A DNA stretch of 64,000 bases, from contig CBDCGV010000018.1 in assembly GCA_965216955.1 (NCBI GenBank), forward strand, positions 620,001 to 684,000. Reading direction: 5' to 3'. This stretch comes from CBDCGV01 sp965216955 (GTDB taxonomy: Bacteria > Bacteroidota > Bacteroidia > Chitinophagales > JADIYW01). Numbering within the stretch: position 1 is the first letter of the stretch; every line of letters begins with the position of its first letter. The notes under the pieces were generated by a model, which had not been told where the DNA came from, searched no databases, and saw only the letters and a program-made list of their open reading frames with translations. The position numbers were made by a program, and so were the translations under genes. Shown piece by piece: positions 47,157 to 54,604 of the stretch.

Positions 47157-48314
47157 ATGACTACTAAAAAAAGTATTATTCTAACACCATTGCTTCACAG
47201 AAATAAAAAGCAAATAAAAATTCATTTTGATTATGATTTTGAGATTAAAGAGCATATCAAAAAGATGGATGGAGTTAGATGGAGCAAAACGCATAATGGG
47301 TTTTATATTCAACACACTAAAGAAAATCTAAGTAGGATATTTACACATCTAAGAGGGACTAATTTATGGGTAGATTATTCAGCATTTAAATCAATGAACG
47401 ATGCTCAAACTAAGCATAAGGGTAAGCTACTTCAAAATAACCAAGTAAGTAGGAAGAAAAAGATTGAAAAGCCAAATGCTAAAAGTCTAAAGGCAATTAA
47501 AGATTTTACTAACTGGATGCTCCAAAAAAGATATAGCAGTTCTACCATTAGAACATATGAGAGTATGCTATTTACTTTTTTTGGTTATTATCCATTAAAA
47601 ACCCCTAATCAGATAACACCTCACGATGCTATAAACTTCAACGATAATTTTGTGATTAAGCATAACTATTCTTTCAAATACCAACACCAAATGATTAACG
47701 CATTAAAGCTCTTCTTAAAATATCTAAATTTATCAACAGAAGATTACGATAATCTTGCAAGACCTAGAAAAATCAGAAAATTACCAGTTATTCTTTCAAA
47801 AGATGAGGTTAAAAAAATTATTGATTCTATAGCAAACATAAAACACAAGATGCTTATTTCGCTAATTTATGCTTCCGGCTTAAGAATTGGAGAAGCGCTT
47901 AATTTAAAACTCACCGATATAGATGCTGAGAATATGTTTATCCATATTAAACAGGGTAAAGGCCGAAAAGACAGAATAGTTGGCCTATCTAAAAAACTAC
48001 TTCCAAAGCTTAGAGCATATTATAGACTATATGAACCAAAAGTTTATTTATTTAATGGGCAAAATGGAGGTAAATATAGTAGTACAAGTGCTCAAAATAT
48101 TTTAAAGAAAGCAGTACAAAAAGCAAAAATTAATAAACCAATTACTTTGCATACTTTAAGGCACTGCTACGCTACTCATTTATTAGAATCTGGCACAGAT
48201 ATTCGTTATATTCAAACCTTATTAGGTCATAAAAGTCCAAATACAACCATGATATATACACATGTAAGCAAGCAAAATCTACTTAATATTAAAAACCCAT
48301 TTGATGAGTTATAA
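47157..48314 (+). CDS. Tyrosine recombinase at the head of the cassette array (not classical IntI)
   Basis: A 385-residue protein. A ~100-residue N-terminal extra domain (FDYDFEIKEHIKKMDGVRWS near 24-43) precedes a SAM-like core-binding domain (about 110-200). The catalytic domain is complete: R243 (YASGLRIGEAL), K268 (QGKGRKDRIV), H332 and R335 (LHTLRHCYATHLL), H358 (LLGHKS) and nucleophile Y367 (TTMIYTHV). Between LPKLRAYYRLYEP and the LFNGQ region it lacks the ~30-residue IntI-specific insertion, although the end (MIYTHV...NPFDEL) resembles IntI. It reads toward the array and ends 97 bp before the first cassette. It is the obvious candidate to recombine the attC sites (inference from position). 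A Xer-like relative unrelated to the array is the alternative. Confidence 0.85.
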   Translation: MTTKKSIILTPLLHRNKKQIKIHFDYDFEIKEHIKKMDGVRWSKTHNGFYIQHTKENLSRIFTHLRGTNLWVDYSAFKSMNDAQTKHKGKLLQNNQVSRKKKIEKPNAKSLKAIKDFTNWMLQKRYSSSTIRTYESMLFTFFGYYPLKTPNQITPHDAINFNDNFVIKHNYSFKYQHQMINALKLFLKYLNLSTEDYDNLARPRKIRKLPVILSKDEVKKIIDSIANIKHKMLISLIYASGLRIGEALNLKLTDIDAENMFIHIKQGKGRKDRIVGLSKKLLPKLRAYYRLYEPKVYLFNGQNGGKYSSTSAQNILKKAVQKAKINKPITLHTLRHCYATHLLESGTDIRYIQTLLGHKSPNTTMIYTHVSKQNLLNIKNPFDEL

Positions 48315-48367
48315 AAATGATTTTCTAAAAAAAATGTCTAAATCACTATCAATCTATATATTAGCAA

Positions 48368-48375
48368 TATTTTTG
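48368..48375 (+). promoter_or_regulatory. Candidate array promoter (-7 element)
   Basis: TATTTTTG fits TAnnTTTG and lies 37 bp before the first cassette boundary, pointing into the array, where a Pc promoter would be expected. No -33 TTTG is found at normal spacing, so the call is weak. Confidence 0.3.
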
Positions 48376-48380
48376 TTGAC

Positions 48381-48418
48381 TAAAACACAACAAACCTGTT
48401 GATAGAAACAAGTTGGCA
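48381..48418 (+). other. Candidate attI (primary cassette insertion site)
   Basis: This is the junction between non-cassette DNA and the first cassette. The core GTTGGCA is at 48412-48418. A perfect 5-bp inverted repeat (CAACA at 48388-48392, TGTTG at 48397-48401, 4-nt loop) lies just upstream. Unlike the attC sites, the left side does not form a long hairpin with the core, as expected for attI. Confidence 0.5.
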
Positions 48419-48503
48419 TTAATGCCGCTGCCGATGTGTTAAATTGTTCACACTTTTACAGATAGAATTTGGTGTTTTGCCCTGTTGGAACTTGAAGTGC
48501 TCA

Positions 48504-48562
48504 AGTCGCTCGGGCGAGCCGTTGAAAGCTTGCTTTCAAAACGCTTGCGCGTTTTAGCGACT
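48504..48562 (+). repeat. Branched palindromic element in cassette 1
   Basis: Outer arms AGTCGCT (48504-48510) and AGCGACT (48556-48562) are reverse complements. They enclose TTGAAAGC/GCTTTCAA (48522-48529 and 48532-48539) and AAAACGC/GCGTTTT (48538-48544 and 48549-48555). An alternative stem GCTCG/CGAGC lies at 48508-48519. The fold would be a multi-branched junction in RNA or single-stranded DNA. A copy lies at 51175-51233. Confidence 0.7.
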
Positions 48563-48625
48563 AGAAGCTAACTTTTTCCGGTTAAAATATATATACCTTT
48601 TCCCTTTCTGCAGTTATTTCGTTCC

Positions 48626-48653
48626 ATTTATTGGACAAAACTGTCCAATAAAT
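48626..48653 (+). repeat. Perfect 12-bp inverted repeat in cassette 1
   Basis: ATTTATTGGACA (48626-48637), 4-nt spacer AAAC, then TGTCCAATAAAT (48642-48653). There is no T-run after it, so an operator or structural site fits better than a terminator. The copy is at 51297-51324. Confidence 0.75.
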
Positions 48654-48775
48654 CTATCTGCCGAAAAAATAACGACGTTTATAAGGCTTGATAAAACTTC
48701 ATTATTTTTACTAAAAGTGAGGAACAAGTTTCATTAATATCGATCAACGCCACTACGTGCATAAATATGCACTAA

Positions 48776-48896
48776 AGCCAACAGCAACTATAGCGCATAC
48801 CTTAACTCCTAGTTTCAGTTCTTCCATTTTTGTATATTGTACTTTAAACTCAAAACAAAGAATTAAGGTACGCTCAATAGTTGCGCACCGTTATGT
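48776..48896 (+). other. attC site of cassette 1 (121 bp)
   Basis: Left box AGCCAAC (48776-48782), right box GTTATGT (48890-48896). The inner arms AGCAACTATAGCGCATACC and GGTACGCTCAATAGTTGC pair imperfectly, as in attC hairpins. Confidence 0.82.
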
Positions 48897-49473
48897 GCAA
48901 GTAAGGTATGGATAATTTTTTGCAGCATAAATTTTCTGTTTTACTTTCGTTTTAACATTGCCCCGCACCTAGTCTTTCCTTTAATAATATCAAGACATCC
49001 CCCGCCCTATCTATCTTACGCTCGATTTTGGTGCTTAATGTTTGGCTCGTGGGCTGACATTCCCTTCGGGTTTGCCGCCATAGGCTCTGTTTAGTTTCGT
49101 AATTTCTAAATACTGCCTACTAGATAATAAAAGTTCAACCGTAGGTTTTGCTTGCAAGAATTGAAGCACAATAAGCAAGTTCCCTGCTTTTAGCCAAAGA
49201 AATAGTTTCGATTAAAATGTTGTGGTTTTTCGATCTTCATCGCTCTGCCAAAATTTGCGCCTCTTCCCTACTTCATCAAATAAAATTTAAACTCGCCAAA
49301 CACTTATTGAAAATTGTGCTACGCTGCTACCTGGATTAAAAAACCAGCACATAACATAGGCTAAAAATCAGGCTTCTTTAATTTTTTATTTCTATTTTAC
49401 AGTATGGTTGGGCATCCGTGCCGGCCGAATGAACAACAGTCCATTCAACCGCCCGTATTCTTAGCCTTTGAAC
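48890..49473 (+). mobile_element. Cassette 2: gene-less, 584 bp, related to cassettes 4 and 12
   Basis: It starts GTTATGTGC and ends GCACATAAC plus attC. No convincing reading frame was seen on either strand. The body is clearly homologous over its whole length to cassettes 4 and 12, with scattered substitutions and small indels, roughly 90 percent identical by eye. Confidence 0.8.
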
Positions 49474-49480
49474 GTTGTGC
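49349..49480 (+). other. attC site of cassette 2 (132 bp)
   Basis: Left box ACATAAC (49349-49355), right box GTTGTGC (49474-49480). The inner arms AGGCTAAAAATCAGGC and GCCCGTATTCTTAGCCT pair imperfectly. An inner GTGCCGGCCGAATG segment sits near the loop. Confidence 0.85.
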
Positions 49481-49495
49481 ATAATACGCGAGAAA

Positions 49496-49846
49496 GTGAA
49501 GTTTTGGATTTATCTTGAGAGAGATTTAATTGACTTACAGCCTGAATTTGAAAAAATATTCAGAGTAAATAACCTATATCGTGACTACGAAAATGTTTGG
49601 GAATGGATTGAATCCAGCGACCGAAAGTCAAATCTCTACTTGAATATTAGTCGACCACACGACTGGGAAAAGGGAGAATATAAAAAACCTATAATGATAA
49701 TAGTGGAATCCAATAATGGAATCGAATTAAATGAATCAGAAATAGCCTTAAGGATAAAGAAACAATTTAATTGTGATGTATTTGCTGGAAAAATATATAC
49801 TGACCAAAATGATAACCCAGTAATTGAAGAAAAAAGAAAATATTAA
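49496..49846 (+). CDS. Hypothetical protein in cassette 3
   Basis: A 116-residue soluble protein from the GTG at 49496. An in-frame TTG at 49475 lies inside the recombination core and would change with each cassette move, so it was not used. The sequence KFWIYLERDLIDLQPEFEKI opens an alpha/beta domain, with WEWIESSDRKSNLYLNISRP and KPIMIIVESNNGIELNESEI further on. No family is recognised. Its size and pairing with a second small gene in one cassette recall immunity or toxin-antitoxin-type units, but nothing in the sequence proves this. Confidence 0.55.
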   Translation: MKFWIYLERDLIDLQPEFEKIFRVNNLYRDYENVWEWIESSDRKSNLYLNISRPHDWEKGEYKKPIMIIVESNNGIELNESEIALRIKKQFNCDVFAGKIYTDQNDNPVIEEKRKY

Positions 49847-50297
49847 ATGGGATATACATTAAAAGCATATATAGGAAAGAAAGAAAGAAAATCTGATTCC
49901 TATTCTTGAAAAATATAGTGCATCACAAAAAGTGGATTTGAACAAAGGTTTTTCAATGATTTTAATGAAAGATGAGTTATTTGATGAAATCAATCAAATG
50001 GAACGTTCTTCTGGAATTTCAACATTTGAATTTCTGAATGAAAATATAGAACGAAAAACTATTGAAATAATTGGAACGAATGAATTAGCTTATATAGAAT
50101 CTGATTTTTTTGGTGGACAAGGCGGACATATTGGAATTTTATGGAGAGATGGTAAACGCGCTGTTTTGACTGACTTTGATAAAAGTTCTATGAATAAAAT
50201 TCTTAAAGAAATTGGTGTTAATCGGACTTTGTTAAAGGATGAATTTGAAATAGTCGGACTTGGAAAAAATCGACATCCAGAAGATTGGATAGAATAA
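49847..50297 (+). pseudogene. Hypothetical protein in cassette 3, frameshifted at an AAAG repeat
   Basis: The ATG at 49847, which begins directly after the previous stop codon, gives MGYTLKAYIGKKE and then meets a stop at about 49908. The frame from the GTG at 49932 continues the same protein (DLNKGFSMILMKDELFDEIN, later FGGQGGHIGILWRDGKRAVL). The two join as KKENLIPILEKYSASQK if one of the three AAAG units at 49876-49887 is removed. The intact product would be ~148 residues. The tetranucleotide run suggests slippage: possible phase variation, decay or sequencing error. No family is recognised. Confidence 0.6.
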
Positions 50298-50311
50298 AAA
50301 AAGTACTATGC

Positions 50312-50507
50312 ACAACATTGTATATAGCTCATAGCTGGGAAAGTGCTTAATCAAAGGCTTGGGCATATTTGCTATGACCGCCAAATTTTTAATTTGGCTA
50401 TATTTATAAGAGAAAGATAAACATAGAAATCAAAAATTTGGCTCAAGGCTAAACCGAAAAGATATTACCTTTTTACACGCTACGAGCCATATACGTGACC
50501 GTTATGT
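50312..50507 (+). other. attC site of cassette 3 (196 bp)
   Basis: Left box GCACAAC (50312-50318), right box GTTATGT (50501-50507). TATATAGCTCATAGC near the left end pairs with GCTACGAGCCATATA near the right end. It is the longest attC in the array. Confidence 0.78.
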
Positions 50508-51082
50508 GCAAGTAAGGTATGGATAGGTTTTTGCAGCATAAATTTCCTTTTTTTACTTTCGTTTTAACATTGCCCCGCTCCTAGTCTTTCCTTTAATAAT
50601 ATATGGACACTTCCCGCTCTATCTATCTTACGCTCGATTTTAGTGCTTAATGTTTGGCTCGTGGGCTGACATTCCCTTCGGGTCAACTACCATGGGCTCT
50701 TTTAGTTTCGTAATTGCTAAATACTTCCTACTAGATAATAATAGTTCAACTATAGGTAGTGCTTGTCAAAATTGAAATATAGTAATCAGATTCTCTGCTT
50801 TTAGCTAAAGAAAAAGTTTCGATTTAATGGTTGCGGTTTTTCGATCTTCATCACTCTGCCAAAACTTGCTCCTCTTCCCTACTTCATCAAATAAAATTTA
50901 AACTCGCCAAACATTTATTGAAAATTGTGCTACGCCGCTACCTGGATTAAAAACCAGCACATAACATAGGCTAAAAATCAGGCTCCTTTAAGTTTTTATT
51001 CATATTTTACAGCATGGTTGGGCATTCGTGCCGGCCGACGGGACAAGTCCACGTCAACCGCCCGAATTCTTAGCCTTTGAAC
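50501..51082 (+). mobile_element. Cassette 4: gene-less, 582 bp, related to cassettes 2 and 12
   Basis: It starts GTTATGTGC and ends GCACATAAC plus attC. No reading frame was seen. It is homologous to cassettes 2 and 12 end to end but not identical to either. Confidence 0.8.
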
Positions 51083-51089
51083 GTTGGCA
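50959..51089 (+). other. attC site of cassette 4 (131 bp)
   Basis: Left box ACATAAC (50959-50965), right box GTTGGCA (51083-51089). Same type as the attC of cassettes 2 and 12. Confidence 0.85.
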
Positions 51090-51174
51090 TTAATGCCGCT
51101 GCCGATGTGTTAAATTGTTCACACTTTTACAGATAGAATTTGGTGTTTTGCCCTGTTGGAACTTGAAGTGCTCA

Positions 51175-51233
51175 AGTCGCTCGGGCGAGCCGTTGAAAGC
51201 TTGCTTTCAAAACGCTTGCGCGTTTTAGCGACT
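51175..51233 (+). repeat. Branched palindromic element in cassette 5
   Basis: Second copy of the element at 48504-48562, with the same outer AGTCGCT/AGCGACT arms and inner stems. Confidence 0.7.
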
Positions 51234-51296
51234 AGAAGCTAACTTTTTCCGGTTAAAATATATATACCTTTTCCCTTTCTGCAGTTATTTCGTTCC

Positions 51297-51324
51297 ATTT
51301 ATTGGACAAAACTGTCCAATAAAT
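51297..51324 (+). repeat. Perfect 12-bp inverted repeat in cassette 5
   Basis: Second copy of the inverted repeat at 48626-48653, identical in sequence and spacing. Confidence 0.75.
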
Positions 51325-51446
51325 CTATCTGCCGAAAAAATAACGACGTTTATAAGGCTTGATAAAACTTCATTATTTTTACTAAAAGTGAGGAACAAGT
51401 TTCATTAATATCGATCAACGCCACTACGTGCATAAATATGCACTAA

Positions 51447-51567
51447 AGCCAACAGCAACTATAGCGCATACCTTAACTCCTAGTTTCAGTTCTTCCATTT
51501 TTGTATATTGTACTTTAAACTCAAAACAAAGAATTAAGGTACGCTCAATAGTTGCGCACCGTTAGCA
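51447..51567 (+). other. attC site of cassette 5 (121 bp)
   Basis: Left box AGCCAAC, right box GTTAGCA (51561-51567). Identical to the cassette 1 site apart from the last bases, which belong to the next cassette, as expected for attC. Confidence 0.82.
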
Positions 51568-51589
51568 TACATGTTGAAATAAAACTAAA

Positions 51590-52321
51590 ATGGAGCCTCA
51601 TTTGAAAATATCAAGTTGCCCTCAATTCATATTACTGCCAGGTGACCCAGGTAGAAGTGATGTAATTCATGAGCACTTGGAAGAAGTTCAAGAAATAAGT
51701 TTCAATAGAGAGTATAGAATTTCTCAAGGAAAATTTAAAGGGCTACAAATAGGCGTAGTATCTACCGGGATAGGATGTCCTTCTTCAGCGATTGCAGTTG
51801 AAGAGCTGGCTAATTGTGGAGCGCAATATGTCATTAGAATTGGGTCATGTGGAGGATTGATGGATGAAATGCGAACTGGTTCTGTAATTATTCCAACAGA
51901 TACTATTGGTCAAGACAGCTATACTATTGAATCTAAAGGTAGCATCCAAAATTTTAGATCTAGTCAAATTATTCTCAGGAATCTTTTTATGAGTGCTAAA
52001 AAATTGGGTATTGAATATTTCACTGGCACAAACAGAACTCATGATGTTTTTTATGAAACCAAAGAGAATTTTTTAAAGAATGAGGGAAAAGGATTAATAA
52101 GTTCCGAAATGGAATGCTCAGCAATTTTTGCAGTTGGAAAAAAAAGAAAAATAGATGCAGGATCAATTTTGGTCGTAAACACTGTTGAATCCTTCGCTAA
52201 AGTAAGAAATGAAGAGGCAAGTATTTATCATTTAGATTCGTCCGAGGCTTTTAGAAATTCCATGCACAATGCTATACAAATAGCTCTAAACACGTGTAAA
52301 GTAATAAGTAATGAAAGATAA
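51590..52321 (+). CDS. Nucleoside phosphorylase (uridine phosphorylase-like), cassette 6
   Basis: A 243-residue enzyme of the PNP/UDP family. The phosphate-binding loop is LLPGDPGRSDVI (about 16-27), STGIGCPSSAIAVEELANCG follows near 58, RIGSCGGLMDE lies near 87, and the ribose-binding SSEMECSAIF is near 169. These motifs are intact, so catalysis is expected: phosphorolysis of a nucleoside, with the base specificity unknown. In bacterial defence systems this fold also serves as a nucleotide-depleting effector. Its end overlaps the next gene by 11 bp, and that gene overlaps the third by 4 bp, so the cassette is a tightly coupled three-gene operon. The ATG lies 29 bp into the cassette. Confidence 0.88.
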   Translation: MEPHLKISSCPQFILLPGDPGRSDVIHEHLEEVQEISFNREYRISQGKFKGLQIGVVSTGIGCPSSAIAVEELANCGAQYVIRIGSCGGLMDEMRTGSVIIPTDTIGQDSYTIESKGSIQNFRSSQIILRNLFMSAKKLGIEYFTGTNRTHDVFYETKENFLKNEGKGLISSEMECSAIFAVGKKRKIDAGSILVVNTVESFAKVRNEEASIYHLDSSEAFRNSMHNAIQIALNTCKVISNER

Positions 52322-52910
52322 AAATAAATCAGACAAGCCGTCTTCACTAAATGAAACTGAAAAAGAATTTTTGTTCTTTTATATGGGACAAACATGGGAA
52401 GAAATGAGACATCTAGAAAATCTTAGAGAACGCGTTTCTGTACTAATACTAGCAATTGTATCTGTTATTACCGGATTTGTAGTTCAGCAAAAGTTTACAC
52501 CGGAAACTAAACCAATGATATGGTTCATTATTGTCCTTGGGGTTGTTGGCATTTTCATGGGCTTAAAAATTTTTCAAATTCATCAATTGGGGCAAAAAAG
52601 GCTTGATAAATGGAATAAATACTTGGAGAGTCACTGTGGAAATAATTCAAGAATTCTTGAACTAAGACAAGAAGCAGATAGGAAAAACCAGAAAGACTTC
52701 AGGTTGATATCAAAAATACCTCATAATTATTTCTGGACGACAATTTACGTTTTAATGATTGTCATTGGTATTGTAATGCTTACAATGATAAAAAGGACTC
52801 CAAAGTTGGCCACAGAAGAAAAAACAGAGCAAACCATTGAAAATAAAAATGATAAGAAGGTCATTATTAAGGAACATAAAAACCGTTTGGACACAATAAT
52901 TGAAAGATGA
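52311..52910 (+). CDS. Multi-pass membrane protein, cassette 6
   Basis: A 199-residue protein. A soluble helical N-terminus (ETEKEFLFFYMGQTWEEMRH) is followed by two close membrane helices (VSVLILAIVSVITGFVV at about 43-59 and MIWFIIVLGVVGIFMGLKIF at about 67-86). A cytoplasmic helical stretch (~55 residues) leads to a third helix (TTIYVLMIVIGIVMLTMI near 142-160) and a charged tail. The layout recalls small SLATT-like or pore-forming effectors of nucleotide-signalling defence systems, but no family is confidently recognised. It overlaps both neighbours, so it is made together with the phosphorylase and the TIR-like protein. Confidence 0.65.
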   Translation: MKDKNKSDKPSSLNETEKEFLFFYMGQTWEEMRHLENLRERVSVLILAIVSVITGFVVQQKFTPETKPMIWFIIVLGVVGIFMGLKIFQIHQLGQKRLDKWNKYLESHCGNNSRILELRQEADRKNQKDFRLISKIPHNYFWTTIYVLMIVIGIVMLTMIKRTPKLATEEKTEQTIENKNDKKVIIKEHKNRLDTIIER

Positions 52911-53458
52911 GTAATTATAGAAACGGTGTATATGTTGCCTTTAATGGAATGGGAACGACAGACCCAACTAAAAGCGACATGAAATATTATGGACTTCTAC
53001 AACAATGGAATAAGTCCAATAATTTCGATTTATCATTTAGTGACAGCCACAAGAAAACTTATTCCGTTAGAGATTCAAGTCAAGAAATAACTTTGAAAAA
53101 TAGACTTTTAGAAAGATTAAGGAGTTCTAAGATTCTCTTTTTAATAGCAACTGATCACGCAAGTATCAACAGAGGTTTGCTTAATTGGGAGATTGAAAAA
53201 GCAGTTGAAACCTACGAATTACCTTTAATTGTTTGCTACCCAGGTTATAATTGGGTACAAAGCCCAGGACAGTTAAGGGATAAATGGCCCGATAAATTGA
53301 AGGAATATGTGGATGACAATAGAGTTAAGTCGATTCATATACCATTCAAAAAAGCTTTGATAGAAGAGGCCATTAATCAGTTTTCAGTTCATAGTCCGCC
53401 AAAGTACACTTTAACACACTATACGGATGCGGTATATCAAAAGCATGGAATAAAATAA
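52907..53458 (+). CDS. TIR-like (MTH538/ThsB-type) domain protein, cassette 6
   Basis: A 183-residue single-domain protein resembling the MTH538/DUF1863 TIR-like fold found in ThsB. The first strand and loop are VYVAFNGMGTTDP, then SDMKYYGLLQQWNKSNNFDL, the conserved FSDSH segment, an RDSSQEITLKNRLLERLRSS helix, and SSKILFLIATDHASINRGLL with NWEIEKAVETYELPLIVCYP. ThsB-type proteins sense phage and make a cyclic-ADP-ribose-type signal from NAD. The start overlaps the membrane-protein gene by 4 bp. No SIR2-type ThsA is in the cassette, so this is not canonical Thoeris. Confidence 0.75.
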   Translation: MSNYRNGVYVAFNGMGTTDPTKSDMKYYGLLQQWNKSNNFDLSFSDSHKKTYSVRDSSQEITLKNRLLERLRSSKILFLIATDHASINRGLLNWEIEKAVETYELPLIVCYPGYNWVQSPGQLRDKWPDKLKEYVDDNRVKSIHIPFKKALIEEAINQFSVHSPPKYTLTHYTDAVYQKHGIK

Positions 53459-53465
53459 AAACGTA

Positions 53466-53534
53466 TGCTAACACAGTATAAAAAAGCATAACTTTGCTAA
53501 AGCAAAGCACGCTTTTTATACTAAACCGTTAGCG
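53466..53534 (+). other. attC site of cassette 6 (69 bp)
   Basis: Left box TGCTAAC (53466-53472), right box GTTAGCG (53528-53534). Arms AGTATAAAAAAGC and GCTTTTTATACT pair, with inner TTTGCT/AGCAAA. This short type recurs in cassettes 8, 9 and 10. Confidence 0.92.
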
Positions 53535-53586
53535 GCAATTTGCACAAAACAAACAATTGAAACTCCTATTTTTTCGTTAATACCGA

Positions 53587-54465
53587 ATGAAAGATTTATT
53601 AAGGCTATTCTTATTCATAACCATTATCTCATCTTGTAAAAGCAATCATACTGAAAAGAAAACAGCCATTCAAGACAATCTAGACAATGAGAAAATCTAT
53701 ACTAAATCAAGTCAGTTAGAAAACACTTATGAAAACTTCAACTCTCCCAAAGCAATTAATCATATTGCAAAAATTGAAAATGAATACTTCAATAATTACG
53801 AACATGGACTTAGCAAATACTATGGAACTGAATGGAAGAGTTCAGCAATAAATGAATTCAACTATGGAGATACTATCTCTGTATTCAACAAATATAAAAA
53901 CGAGTTAGTGAATAAAAATATAACTCCAGACAGCATGCATTGCACAATATATGCAATCGAAGCTCTTAAAGCTGGAATGGACTCTAGCTTTTACAAATTA
54001 GATGAATTTCATAGACAAATCTGGAATGAAAGAGAATATGCAGGATGGAGTGTAGCACATATTTTAACAAAACACTTCAATTGGAAAGCATATCTTATAC
54101 TATCCAAAGATTCCCATGAATATGAAAAATGCCTAAATTCATACAATACTAGAAAGGAATACTCTGTTTGGAAACAACCAAACATTAAAATTGAACAATT
54201 ACTTGACTTTGAAAATGAAAAAACAAAAATTGATAGTCTGTTATCTCTGAATGAATTTGGATGGGGGTTTAGCGATCAGGGTTGGCACACTTGGATAACA
54301 AGATTTAATGTACTTAAAGAATGTAATTGGATTGGTGTCCCTTCTAAAAATATAGATTCAAATATTTTATTCAAGTCTACAAAATTTACAGACTATTATG
54401 ATTACGGATCACATATTGTTGTTTTTCCACCAAAGAAAAAACAAACTACCGCTAACAGCGGCTAA
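53587..54465 (+). CDS. Hypothetical lipoprotein, cassette 7
   Basis: A 292-residue protein with a lipoprotein signal (LLRLFLFITIISSC, Cys at 17), so it is probably anchored in the envelope. The mature part contains HCTIYAIEALKAGMDSSFYK, WSVAHILTKHFNWKAYLI and WGFSDQGWHTWITRF. The conserved-looking Cys and His residues could suggest a papain-like fold, but this is speculation. No family is recognised. The last residues (TTANSG) and the stop codon are encoded inside the attC site, so the C-terminus depends on the recombination site. It is the only gene in its cassette. Confidence 0.65.
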   Translation: MKDLLRLFLFITIISSCKSNHTEKKTAIQDNLDNEKIYTKSSQLENTYENFNSPKAINHIAKIENEYFNNYEHGLSKYYGTEWKSSAINEFNYGDTISVFNKYKNELVNKNITPDSMHCTIYAIEALKAGMDSSFYKLDEFHRQIWNEREYAGWSVAHILTKHFNWKAYLILSKDSHEYEKCLNSYNTRKEYSVWKQPNIKIEQLLDFENEKTKIDSLLSLNEFGWGFSDQGWHTWITRFNVLKECNWIGVPSKNIDSNILFKSTKFTDYYDYGSHIVVFPPKKKQTTANSG

Positions 54466-54582
54466 AAAGCACGCCTCACTCCTGTGTACCATGAAAAATA
54501 TTGTTTAAATTAAAGCAAAAAGTATCTGGAAAGCAAAATCTTATAAAGTCGGCGCGACTTTGTAAGCCTCGGACCGTTAGCC
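54450..54582 (+). other. attC site of cassette 7 (133 bp)
   Basis: Left box CGCTAAC (54450-54456), right box GTTAGCC (54576-54582). Inner arms CGGCTAAAAAGCACGCC and GGCGCGACTTTGTAAGCC pair imperfectly. Same type as the cassette 11 site. Confidence 0.87.
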
Positions 54583-54604
54583 GCAATGAACCCACTGAAT
54601 TAAA

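Larger units (their letters stand above)
48412..48889 (+). mobile_element. Cassette 1: gene-less, 478 bp, identical to cassette 5
   Basis: No open reading frame of note on either strand. It starts GTTGGC and ends GCCAAC. It carries a branched palindromic element (48504-48562), a perfect 12-bp inverted repeat (48626-48653) and a 121-bp attC. Every base I compared is the same in cassette 5. Confidence 0.85.
51083..51560 (+). mobile_element. Cassette 5: gene-less, 478 bp, identical copy of cassette 1
   Basis: It is offset by 2671 bp from cassette 1, with the same length and no difference found by eye. It holds the branched palindrome (51175-51233) and the 12-bp inverted repeat (51297-51324). 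No gene. Confidence 0.85.

Noticed and set aside
48342..48375. Complete -33/-7 array promoter
   Set aside because: Only the -7 element TATTTTTG is convincing. No TTTG or TTG occurs at the required spacing, so only the -7 element is listed, with low confidence.
49475..49495. TTG start for the first cassette 3 gene
   Set aside because: It lies in the crossover core and would depend on the neighbouring cassette. The GTG at 49496 is inside the cassette and fits the predicted domain start.
48890..51082. Insertion sequence or MITE explanation for the repeated gene-less blocks
   Set aside because: There is no transposase and no target-site duplication. The block ends coincide exactly with GTTR/YAAC cassette boundaries and attC hairpins.
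51561..53527. Canonical Thoeris system
   Set aside because: There is a ThsB-like TIR-type protein, but no SIR2/SLOG ThsA in the cassette or next to it.
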